This document shows, one piece after another, positions 1-8,267 of a stretch of 64,000 nucleotides of DNA (the stretch's first letter is position 1; each line of letters starts with the position of its first letter). This DNA is from CAYNWT01 sp964450955. GTDB taxonomy: Bacteria; Planctomycetota; Planctomycetia; Planctomycetales; Planctomycetaceae. The notes beneath the pieces are model-generated. The model saw only the letters and a program-made list of their open reading frames with translations, made no database searches and was not told where the DNA came from. A program made the position numbers and the translations under genes. The DNA is taken from NCBI GenBank assembly GCA_964450955.1, contig CAYVFI010000009.1:62001-126000 (forward strand), written 5' to 3'.

Positions 1-3000
1 GCAACCACCGAAGCCCGGCTGGAAGCCGCACGCGCGGTGTTGTTTAACCCGACTCACGAGAACATGGTTCCGTTCGAGCTGAATATCGGTCGACCGGGCG
101 ATCTTAGCAGTCTTTCGATTTGCGAAATTGAACGCACACCGCCGGGCCCGGACGAAGTTCAGATCGATGTCCACTTTGTCGCGCTTAACTTCCGGGACAT
201 TTTGAAAGCCCTTGGTCAGTTCCCCGCCGAAGATCCGGCACAGCTGCCCGCTGGCGACGAATGCGCGGGGATTGTGTCTGCTGTTGGCTCAGGGGTTTCG
301 GATATCGCGGTCGGCGATCGCGTGCTTGCCTGTGCGGTCGGTTGTTTTCGTTCGGTGTTGACGGTCGAACAGGAACGCGTCATGAAAATTCCGGCCAACC
401 TAAGTCTGGCCGCTGCCGTGACGATGCCGGTCGCCTACATCACGGTTCTGTACGCGCTGCAAACGGTTGGGCGACTAAAAGCAGACGAGTCGCTGCTGGT
501 TCACTCCGCCGCAGGTGGGGTTGGTAGTGCGGCGATGCATGTGGCTCGAATGAAGAACGCCAGAATCTTTGCGACCGCCGGAACAGAACCCAAACGAGCG
601 CTGATTGACAAGTACGATGTCCAGCGCGTGATGAACTCTCGCGACCTTGAATTCTTCGACCATGTCATGGACGCAACCGATGGCGACGGTGTGGACATGG
701 TGTTGAACTCTCTGGCTGGAAAAGCCATGACGCGAAGCCTGGCGTGCGTCGGAAATCGCGGGCGTTTTCTTGAACTGGGCAAACGTGATTTCTACGAGAA
801 CACGTCTGTGGGCCTGTATCCGTTTCGGCACAACGTTTCTTATCACGCGATCGATCTGTCGCAGTTGATGGCGGAAAGTCCGCGTGAAGCGAATGGACTG
901 TTACGCGACGTGTTTGAGGGACCCAACAGTCTTCCGCCACTGCCGCTACGAATATTGCCAGCCGCGCAAATACAAAACGGCTTCCGTCAGATGGGCCAGG
1001 GCACCCACATTGGCAAGCTTGTGGTCGATATGACGCAGACCTGGGGCATGGTTCTCCGAACTCCGGGCGATGCAAAGATTCGCGGCGATGCGACGTATCT
1101 GTTAACCGGAGCGTTCGGCGGTATCGGTTTGGAGACCGCCCGCTGGTTGGCCGATCGAGGCGCTAAGCACCTGGTGATGCTTAGCCGCAGTGGTCCGAAG
1201 ACGGACCACGCACGAGAGGCTTTGGACAAGATGCGATCCCTGGGTGTTGAAGTTCGCGTGGCAAAGTGTGATATCAACGATCCGGAAACATTGGCGAAGC
1301 TGCTGGCTGAGGTTCGCGACGAAATGCCGCCGATCGTCGGCGTGTTCCATCTGGCAATGGTGTTGGACGATGTCGTGATTGGTAAGCTGGATCGCGAACG
1401 ATTCCTGGGCGTGACGCGCCCCAAGGCCCACGGAGCGTGGCATCTGCATCGGCTGACACGTGACTGTCCGTTGGAGATGTTTGTTCTGTTTAGTTCGGTC
1501 AGTTCTGTTGTTGGAAACTTCGGACAGGCAAACTACGCAGCCGCAAACGCCGCTCTGGAATCACTGGCCGCGCATCGCCGCAGCCAGGGTTTGCCAGCGA
1601 CCGCGATTAACTGGGGTGTGCTTGGCGAAGTTGGCTACGTCGCAGAACGTGAAGACCTCAGTGAGTCGCTGGGCAAACTTGGGTTTACTGAAATGACGGT
1701 TGAAGACATCCGTGCGACAATGGACGCGTCGCTTGACGAAGGTAGTGTTGCGGCGGAGCTGCCTGCGACTGTCGCTGTTCGAGTCGACTGGCCGAAGCTT
1801 GGTCAGCGGTTCCGCAACGCGGTACTGACTCCGGGGATTATCTCCAGATTGGTCGCGTCCGACGAAGCTGAAGAAGAGACAACCGGCGGCGTTCGAGAAT
1901 TACTTGACGAAGCCGAACCTGCTGAGCGACGCGGCCTTATGCTGAACTTCACCAGGGCGCGCGTCGCACGTGTGCTTGGTATGTCGCCACAGAAAACCGA
2001 AACCGAACGCCCGCTGTCCGAGATGGGACTTGATTCGTTGATGGCGGTTGAATTGGCCAGCATCGTGGAAACCGACCTTGGTGTGTCGGTTCCGGTGAGT
2101 GCGTTGTCGCGAGAAGTCACGATTACAAAGCTTTCGGACACGTTGCTTACCGCGATGTTCGGGGCAGATACCAGTGGAAGCGCCGGGCCTGGGGCAGCAA
2201 TGCCAGCGACAGACACACGTCCTGCGGCTACGGTTCCGGCAAGCTTGTCGCCGGCAGGATGTTTGGTGCCCCTTCGCGACGGGGATGAATCGCCACCCGT
2301 GTTCCTGTTCCATCCAGCGGGCGGTGAGCTGCGGATTTACGAAAGCCTGATTTCAAAACTGGCTGGCGATTTCCCGATATACGGTGTGCAGGGTTCGGAC
2401 GAACCCGTCCACGATCTGACTGAATTGGGCGCCCGATACGCCGATGCCATCACGGCCTCAGCACCCACCGGCCCTATTCGGGTCTTTGGGTTCTCGTTTG
2501 GTGGGTTGGTCGCCGCGCACACTGCGCAGAGCCTGAAGCAGCGCGGCCGGACGATCGATTTCGTTGGCGTGATCGAATTGAACCCGGGTCGCCTGGACGA
2601 CAAAGCGGGGCGTGAAGAACGCCTGGCTCGATTCATCTGTGAGACGTACGAACTGGTTCGAGCGGAAATGGATTTCTTCAAGCCAATTGATCCTGAGACA
2701 CTGGCAAAGGAAGCCGCCGAAGTCGCGCGAGATTTCAAACCGGATGCGATCCTGGATTGGCTTGTTAACAGTGGCCATATGGCTCCGAACGCTCCACTAG
2801 GATTGGTTCGTGACTACTTTGGTCGGCTTGGTACTGACCTGATGTTGATGGTCAACGACACCAGCGGCATCAGTCCCTTTAAAATCCCGGTACATGTCTG
2901 GAGCGCGAGCGAGGGGATGGGTGACGGGCTGGACTTCTGGCAGCAATGGAGCACTCACGAATGCGTTCATCAGGAAATTGGCGGCAAGCACTTCACGGTC

Positions 3001-3078
3001 ATGTTTGCTCCGCATGTCACCGACCTGGCCGAACAACTGTCAGCGGCGCTGACGGTCGAGGCCAGCACAAAGCGATAG
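1..3078 (+). CDS. Type I polyketide synthase, C-terminal part (ER-KR-ACP-TE), 5' end outside window
   Basis: The frame is open from base 1, so the protein begins upstream; about 1025 residues are visible. In order: an enoyl reductase of the MDR family (NADPH loop HSAAGGVGSAA near 170 of the visible part), a ketoreductase with the nucleotide loop TGAFGGIG near 370 and the Ser/Tyr/Asn region around FSSVSS...QANYAAANA, an acyl carrier domain with the phosphopantetheine site GLDSLM near 680, and a terminal alpha/beta-hydrolase thioesterase with the nucleophile elbow GFSFGG near 830. This is the standard order of the end of a fully reducing PKS module with chain release. KS, AT and DH should lie to the left. 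The product is unknown. A sulfotransferase gene follows on the same strand 173 bp downstream and may modify the product (inference). Confidence 0.93.
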   Translation, partial: ATTEARLEAARAVLFNPTHENMVPFELNIGRPGDLSSLSICEIERTPPGPDEVQIDVHFVALNFRDILKALGQFPAEDPAQLPAGDECAGIVSAVGSGVSDIAVGDRVLACAVGCFRSVLTVEQERVMKIPANLSLAAAVTMPVAYITVLYALQTVGRLKADESLLVHSAAGGVGSAAMHVARMKNARIFATAGTEPKRALIDKYDVQRVMNSRDLEFFDHVMDATDGDGVDMVLNSLAGKAMTRSLACVGNRGRFLELGKRDFYENTSVGLYPFRHNVSYHAIDLSQLMAESPREANGLLRDVFEGPNSLPPLPLRILPAAQIQNGFRQMGQGTHIGKLVVDMTQTWGMVLRTPGDAKIRGDATYLLTGAFGGIGLETARWLADRGAKHLVMLSRSGPKTDHAREALDKMRSLGVEVRVAKCDINDPETLAKLLAEVRDEMPPIVGVFHLAMVLDDVVIGKLDRERFLGVTRPKAHGAWHLHRLTRDCPLEMFVLFSSVSSVVGNFGQANYAAANAALESLAAHRRSQGLPATAINWGVLGEVGYVAEREDLSESLGKLGFTEMTVEDIRATMDASLDEGSVAAELPATVAVRVDWPKLGQRFRNAVLTPGIISRLVASDEAEEETTGGVRELLDEAEPAERRGLMLNFTRARVARVLGMSPQKTETERPLSEMGLDSLMAVELASIVETDLGVSVPVSALSREVTITKLSDTLLTAMFGADTSGSAGPGAAMPATDTRPAATVPASLSPAGCLVPLRDGDESPPVFLFHPAGGELRIYESLISKLAGDFPIYGVQGSDEPVHDLTELGARYADAITASAPTGPIRVFGFSFGGLVAAHTAQSLKQRGRTIDFVGVIELNPGRLDDKAGREERLARFICETYELVRAEMDFFKPIDPETLAKEAAEVARDFKPDAILDWLVNSGHMAPNAPLGLVRDYFGRLGTDLMLMVNDTSGISPFKIPVHVWSASEGMGDGLDFWQQWSTHECVHQEIGGKHFTVMFAPHVTDLAEQLSAALTVEASTKR

Positions 3079-3251
3079 TCCATACCCTTCTCCCGGCACA
3101 AAGGAAACCCGACGCATGAGCGAGTCGCTCTTCATAGGCGTGCGAGCCGCGGCGCGTTCGCCGGGTACTTATTGAAGTGTGCAGGCCGGTCTTTCAGACG
3201 TGCTGGATTGGTTTCGTGGGGTGTGTGGCGATTGAGAAGGTTTGGAGTTAG

Positions 3252-4400
3252 GTGGGACGTACCGTGGCCAAAAAGCAGCGCGCGTTGCCGAATGCGTATC
3301 GGTGGTGGCATGTCCGGCAATGGTACGGCATGACCAGTTGGGCATGGCTGCGACTACTGTGGACGCACGGCTGCCGATTTTCATTTAGCCGGCTGTATCG
3401 GGTCGTGTTGGTCAGTGCGTTTTCCGTGATCCATTCGCTGAGTGCGATTTGGCAGAGTCTTCGTTTTGGCAGACGCATTGCCGACCAGGAATTGCCGCCG
3501 CTGATTTTTATCATTGGCCACTGGCGCACGGGCACGACGTTTCTGCACGAGTTGCTTTCGATTGATCCGCGGTTTTCCAGCCCGGACACCTTACAGTGCA
3601 TGTGCCCGGAACACTTCCTCGTTTCACGCCGGTGGATCGAGAAGCTCGCATTCTTAATTCCGAAGAAACGTCCGATGGACAACGTTGCTCTTCGGTTTGA
3701 CGCCCCACAGGAAGACGAATTCGCACTACTGACAATGGGCGCTGGTTCGCCGATGGAAATGACGGCTTTCCCCGGGGCCCGCAGTCGTTGGGCAAAGTGG
3801 TACAGGGTACCGGAACGAAGCCGAGTCGCCTGGCGAAGAAAGTTGGAGCGATTCTTACGGACCATCACGTTCGCTCAACATCGCGCGACGGGTGTGGCTC
3901 CCATGCATTTGTTACTGAAATCGCCAACGCACACCGGCCGACTTGGTTGGTTAGCTGAAGCTTTTCCCGACGCCCGTTTTGTTCACCTGGTGCGTGAGCC
4001 TGTTAGTCTGTTTTCTTCCGCACAATTATTGTTGCGCGCGATGTTCGTCACGCAGGCGTTGAACGTGACCGACGTTGAATCCGAAGCCCTTCTTGAAGAG
4101 TCCGTATTTGCGAACTTCGACAGTCTCTACCAGCACTTTGATTCCGACTGTGCCGGCCTGTCGCCCAACCGGCTGCTAACGCTGAAATACGAAGACATCA
4201 AAGCTTCGCCCATGCAACAGGTCGAACAAATCTACGAGTTCCTGAATCTTGACCTCAGCCCGGACACGGCTGCATGCATCGCCAATGAATTGGCCGCGCG
4301 AAAGCAGTATCGTCCGAATCGGCATGCGCCTGACGCTGAATTGGAAAAGAAGGTTCGTCAGCGGTGGTTCGCTTACCGCGAACGTTATGGGTACTCATAA
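3252..4400 (+). CDS. Sulfotransferase family protein
   Basis: 382 residues. The 5'-phosphosulfate-binding loop is visible as IIGHWRTGTTF (about 88-98) and a 3'-phosphate-binding segment as FVHLVREPVSLFSSA near 240, both typical of PAPS-dependent sulfotransferases of the Sulfotransfer_3-like type. It would move a sulfuryl group from PAPS to a hydroxyl of a lipid, sugar or polyketide. The N-terminal 70 residues are basic and aromatic-rich with one weak hydrophobic stretch, so membrane association is possible. The GTG start has GGAG four bases upstream. It lies downstream of the PKS on the same strand, which suggests a tailoring role; the acceptor cannot be read from sequence. Confidence 0.88.
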   Translation: MGRTVAKKQRALPNAYRWWHVRQWYGMTSWAWLRLLWTHGCRFSFSRLYRVVLVSAFSVIHSLSAIWQSLRFGRRIADQELPPLIFIIGHWRTGTTFLHELLSIDPRFSSPDTLQCMCPEHFLVSRRWIEKLAFLIPKKRPMDNVALRFDAPQEDEFALLTMGAGSPMEMTAFPGARSRWAKWYRVPERSRVAWRRKLERFLRTITFAQHRATGVAPMHLLLKSPTHTGRLGWLAEAFPDARFVHLVREPVSLFSSAQLLLRAMFVTQALNVTDVESEALLEESVFANFDSLYQHFDSDCAGLSPNRLLTLKYEDIKASPMQQVEQIYEFLNLDLSPDTAACIANELAARKQYRPNRHAPDAELEKKVRQRWFAYRERYGYS

Positions 4401-4600
4401 GACGAACCCGTTCTAACCCATTTTGGAGTGGCCGCGTCGTCAGCCGCGGTGTCTCCTGATAAGGCCTTGCCGTATTTTCGAACCAGCCCATCTGGTTCTT
4501 GTGGCAGTTCAGTTGCGCTGAACGATGTTGCGTTTAGGTCGTCGTTCGCGTTGCCTGCCGTGTATCAAGCTGAGAGTTTCACATGGACTGGACGTGGGTG

Positions 4601-4996
4601 TCAGGAATCAAACATGGATTGGACGAAGGGAACCTGATGTCGCAGTCGGAACAACACCAGACTGCATGCGATTGTCGATACAACTGCGCTCCCGAAAAGC
4701 ATTCCGAGTTGCTTATCGAATCCGAGAGCTGTCGTATGAGCAATGACCGCGCCACACATGACACCCAATCCCAGTAATCCACCCCAGGCGGAGACTCGGC
4801 CGCTTAGCAATAGCACGACGGCGAATAGCTCAATCACGCCAATCAGTATGCGTCCGCCGGGTTCCATATCCAACGCTTTGAAAATGGCCGCAGCGTTGGG
4901 GTCAGCGGTTAGCTTCATCATAGCGGCATGGCCAATAATCACCGCCGGAACGATCCGCAGTATCAGGTTTGGAATATCGTTTGGTGATTGTTTCAC
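4601..4996 (-). CDS. DoxX-like small membrane protein
   Basis: 131 residues with four hydrophobic segments and the DoxX-type opening (LRIVPAVIIGHAAMMKL, then VIELFAVVLLLSGR). The family comprises small inner-membrane proteins of uncertain biochemical role, some linked to redox or thiol stress. The GTG start overlaps the stop of the glutamate synthase-like gene by four bases (GTGA), which indicates translational coupling and a shared transcript. The exact function is unknown. Confidence 0.8.
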   Translation of the reverse strand: MKQSPNDIPNLILRIVPAVIIGHAAMMKLTADPNAAAIFKALDMEPGGRILIGVIELFAVVLLLSGRVSAWGGLLGLGVMCGAVIAHTTALGFDKQLGMLFGSAVVSTIACSLVLFRLRHQVPFVQSMFDS

Positions 4997-6540
4997 GATG
5001 CCGCTTTGGTTGAGTCATGTGGATGAACGAGGTGGTGTAGGATGGAGCCTTCGGGAATGTAGAGGTCCTGCCACGTGAGCTGCCGATGAGACGGTTTGCC
5101 GGTCGCGGCCTGCAGTTGCTCAAAATCGTGCGTCAGGTTGTGGACAAAGTGATTGATCCGGACGGCTTTGGACGCGATATCCAGTCCACGTTGCAGGTCG
5201 GGGTCGTGTGTCGTGATGCCAATCGGACAGGTGTTTTTGCCGCACTGCAACGCCTGAATACATCCAAGTGCCAACATGAAACCGCGAGCCGAATAGCACG
5301 CGTCGGCTCCAAGAGCCATTGCTGTGACCATGCGAGCGGCATTGATAAGTTTGCCGGAAGCCAGAATTTTCATGCGGTCGCGGATGCCGGCTTCAATCAA
5401 AATTTGATTAACCGTATGCAGGCCGGCCCACAACGGCATGCCGACTCCATCCATAAACGACTTCGGCGCCGCTCCGGTTCCTCCTTCTGCGCCATCGACC
5501 GTTATCCAGTCGGGGAAGATTTGCTGAGCCTTCATCTCTGCCACGAGATTTCGGAAGTCGGTTTCGTTGCCAAAACAAAGTTTGATGCCGGTGGGCAGTC
5601 CGCCGACGTCCTGCACATGACCGATAAACTGAACTGTCGATGCAGCGTCCCTGCATTCCGCGTGTCCTGACGGCGACACGACATCCTCATCGCGAGAGAC
5701 TCCACGCAGTTCTGCGATCTCTTCTGAGATCTTTTCTTTTGGAAGCAACCCACCCTTGCCCGGCTTGGCTCCCTGAGACAGCTTGATCTCCAGCATCTTG
5801 ACGCACGCTTCGTTTGCAACCGCCCGAAGCTTGACGTCGTTTAGCGTTCCGTCTTTATTTCGAACTCCAAACTTGGCCGTGCCAATTTGGAAGATCAGGT
5901 CGCAGCCTTCCATGAGGTGGTACTTTGGAAAACCGCCTTCTCCGGTGTTCATCAGGACGCCGGCTGCCCTTGCCCCTCTGGCCAACGAACGCACCGCATT
6001 CTCGCCCAGCGCCCCAAAGCTCATCGCGCTAATCATGATGGGTTTGTTAATTGTGTACGCCGTTGGCAATCCACGTTCTTCGCCAAACACAATACAGAAG
6101 GGATCAAGCGCATCAGGTTGAACCGGGAACATCGAGTGCCGAATCTTCACTTCATGAACGTTGAATTCATTTTGTGAACCGAACGAAGATGCGGAATCGA
6201 CGTTGTACGCTTTGCGGTAAACCTCGGCTCGTTCCTGCCTGTTGAACGGTCGCTCTTCGACATCGCTGGCAAAAAGGTACTGCCGCATTTCCGGCCCGAT
6301 ACTCTCAAGAAAGTACCGAGCCTGGGCCAGGATACCGAAGTTTCGGAGTAACGTGTGCCGTTTTTGACCGAACAGATAGAACGCGTTGGCCAGGTTCATT
6401 AACAGCAGAGTGACTGTCGCGAAGTGAAAGTAAAAGGAAACCTTCAGACCCAGTACGAACGCGACCGGCAGCAATAACACCAGTACAACGTTGGCCGACC
6501 GGGACATTTTGTGTAGGTCGATTTCAAATGTCAGCGCCAT
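4993..6540 (-). CDS. FMN-binding glutamate synthase family protein
   Basis: 515 residues from the ATG at 6540. An N-terminal hydrophobic hairpin (about 14-50) precedes a GltB2-type (beta/alpha)8 FMN domain. Visible signatures are GEGGFPKYH, QIGTAKFGVR, KPGKGGLLP, the glycine-rich flavin stretch TVDGAEGGTGAAP, and the Cys cluster CIQALQCGKNTCPIG that in glutamate synthase binds a 3Fe-4S centre. The amidotransferase domain of true GltB is absent, so glutamine-dependent activity would need a partner; a class II amidotransferase gene lies two genes upstream on the same strand. The membrane hairpin suggests inner-membrane location. A start at 6690 is possible but would overlap the small gene upstream. 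Confidence 0.85.
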   Translation of the reverse strand: MALTFEIDLHKMSRSANVVLVLLLPVAFVLGLKVSFYFHFATVTLLLMNLANAFYLFGQKRHTLLRNFGILAQARYFLESIGPEMRQYLFASDVEERPFNRQERAEVYRKAYNVDSASSFGSQNEFNVHEVKIRHSMFPVQPDALDPFCIVFGEERGLPTAYTINKPIMISAMSFGALGENAVRSLARGARAAGVLMNTGEGGFPKYHLMEGCDLIFQIGTAKFGVRNKDGTLNDVKLRAVANEACVKMLEIKLSQGAKPGKGGLLPKEKISEEIAELRGVSRDEDVVSPSGHAECRDAASTVQFIGHVQDVGGLPTGIKLCFGNETDFRNLVAEMKAQQIFPDWITVDGAEGGTGAAPKSFMDGVGMPLWAGLHTVNQILIEAGIRDRMKILASGKLINAARMVTAMALGADACYSARGFMLALGCIQALQCGKNTCPIGITTHDPDLQRGLDIASKAVRINHFVHNLTHDFEQLQAATGKPSHRQLTWQDLYIPEGSILHHLVHPHDSTKAAS

Positions 6541-6607
6541 CGAGTTCTCATGCTGCGATTGGGACATACAGGACCGGGCAACCTGGAAGGCCATGACGGC
6601 ATACGCG

Positions 6608-6811
6608 TTACGACTTCCGGTCGATGTTATTTGAAGCTTCGTGCAGCCTTTCAACGAACTCCTGACACTTTTCCTTGTCTGGAGCAGCATCGCACATGCC
6701 GGCGGTTCCGTCGCTGGTGTTTTGGGCCGTTGTGTCGATGTGAAGGCCTTTATCTGTCCCTTGATCCGGCTTGTCTGTGGAAGGTTCAGGTTTGTTTGAT
6801 TTAGGGTCCAT
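6608..6811 (-). CDS. Small hydrophilic protein, unknown function
   Basis: 67 residues, very polar: Lys/Asp/Thr-rich in the first half, then a short helical C-terminus with two cysteines (near MCDAAPDKEKC). No family recognised. It is supported as a gene by an AGGA ribosome site eight bases before the ATG and by fitting between the amidotransferase and glutamate synthase-like genes on the same strand without overlap (if the latter starts at 6540). A role linked to those neighbours is only a guess. Confidence 0.5.
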   Translation of the reverse strand: MDPKSNKPEPSTDKPDQGTDKGLHIDTTAQNTSDGTAGMCDAAPDKEKCQEFVERLHEASNNIDRKS

Positions 6812-7051
6812 GGCAGTTTTCCTATTGATTAGAAGAACGGCTGGCTCAATTTTTCCAGCCTACTCTTCCGGCGGAATTTTTGGTGATTCCTTACAGGAAA
6901 ATTCGAACTCGACAGGCAAAAATAGTTGAATAGACACCCGTGCTTGCCGTCAACAACGGCTACATCGACTGGTGGCTGCGAATAAATATTGGAACTTGAA
7001 CCAAAGACGTTGGGCCTTAAAGCCATATCTGGCGACGCATTGAGGCAGCTT

Positions 7052-7900
7052 TCACATGTCGACAGTTCGAACGCCCAGACTCCGATCCACAAGCAGCAGG
7101 TGATTGGGACGAACCTGTGCCCACTGGCTGTGATTACTTAGCGGTTCAGACGCGATTAAAACAACATCTGCCGCATCTTCCGCGGGCGACATCTGACATA
7201 CGCCATCAACACACGTGTAAGACTGGCCCTGATGATGGTACAGCGTGTTGGCTGCATCACTGCCGTCGGTAATGTAGCGAGTGACTGCCATTTCATATCC
7301 GTCCGTCACAGCAAGGTTCAGCAACGAATCGTCGGTGCAGCCCGCGTCACGATTCACACGTTCAACAGTCTCAATCGCCTGCTGAAGCGCTCGTCCCATG
7401 GATTCGCAATCCTCTGATGGCTGCGTCTTCAATGCGTCCAGAAACATCGCGAACAGTAACTCCGAATCTGTCGAACCGGCAATCATGTTGAAAGAAGCTT
7501 CAGACAATTTGGCAAGCAGACTGCGGCGAATTTTTTGGAAGTTCGAAATGAACCCGTTGTGCATGAACGTAAATTTGCCACATGAAAACGGATGGCAGTT
7601 CAACTGAGTCACCGGCAAGCCTGGAGTCGCCGCGCGAATATGCGCGAACACGCACTGACTGCGCACCAGCGAGGCGATGCTTAGTAGGTTCTGATTGTTC
7701 CACGCCGGACTCACATCGCGCAGCGTTGCGGGGAGTTCAGAGATTCTGCGGTCGTACCACGTGACTCCGAACCCGTCACCGTTAAGCGGTTCTTTTCGTT
7801 CGTGGCTGTGGTAGCTTTGATGGATCAGCGAATGAGCAGGTTCAGTCACCAAGGACGACAAAGATGTTTCCTGACCCAGATAGGCAACGAATCGACACAC
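7052..7900 (-). CDS. Class II glutamine amidotransferase (EgtC/YafJ-like)
   Basis: 282 residues. It begins MCRFVAYLG, so after methionine removal Cys2 is the N-terminal nucleophile of the Ntn/GATase class II fold. NGDGFGVTWYD and the HIRAAT...NCHPF...FMHNGFISN segments form the glutamine pocket. These enzymes release ammonia from glutamine, or hydrolyse gamma-glutamyl amides as EgtC does in ergothioneine synthesis. No EgtB/EgtD genes are in view. The gene heads a minus-strand run containing the FMN glutamate synthase-like protein, which itself lacks an amidotransferase domain. Confidence 0.88.
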   Translation of the reverse strand: MCRFVAYLGQETSLSSLVTEPAHSLIHQSYHSHERKEPLNGDGFGVTWYDRRISELPATLRDVSPAWNNQNLLSIASLVRSQCVFAHIRAATPGLPVTQLNCHPFSCGKFTFMHNGFISNFQKIRRSLLAKLSEASFNMIAGSTDSELLFAMFLDALKTQPSEDCESMGRALQQAIETVERVNRDAGCTDDSLLNLAVTDGYEMAVTRYITDGSDAANTLYHHQGQSYTCVDGVCQMSPAEDAADVVLIASEPLSNHSQWAQVRPNHLLLVDRSLGVRTVDM

Positions 7901-8267
7901 GGTGATTTCCTCTTGATCGGGGAAGGCAAAGTCTGGCAGCAGTTGATAGCACGTAGAGCATCGTCTGCGTGACGGCAGAACGCACGTCCGACGGCGAATC
8001 GCAGCTTATCAGACGATTTCAGGTTCCGCCCAAAGTTCCACACAGTTTAGCGATGAATCAATTCGCAACGTCATGGTCCAGCGGCTGTGTGCCGAACGCT
8101 CACGCCCCGGAGTCAGTCACGGGTGGCGTAGCTCACAAGTTCGCCGTCTGACGTCCTATGATCCAACGCCATTTATCGGACGTCCACCAACGTCCAAATG
8201 CTGCACTAGTGCCAACTCAACATCTTCACGAGACTGAACGTGTAATCGCGCCTGAGAAGGGAATCTC
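7901..8267. other. Divergent intergenic region, no gene seen
   Basis: This 367-bp stretch separates the starts of two divergently transcribed genes, so it should hold both promoters. No convincing coding frame, RNA gene or strong hairpin was found. A GAGAAGGGAATCTC imperfect palindrome lies directly before the ATG at 8268 and contains the likely ribosome site. Confidence 0.5.

Noticed and set aside
3116..3175. A 19-codon ORF with AAGGA upstream between the PKS and the sulfotransferase genes
   Set aside because: Too short and not protein-like enough; it may be chance, and it does not connect in frame to the sulfotransferase.
6541..6690. N-terminal extension of the FMN glutamate synthase-like protein
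   Set aside because: The extra 50 residues are not protein-like for the family and overlap a small gene with a good ribosome site; ATG 6540 gives a clean membrane-hairpin start.
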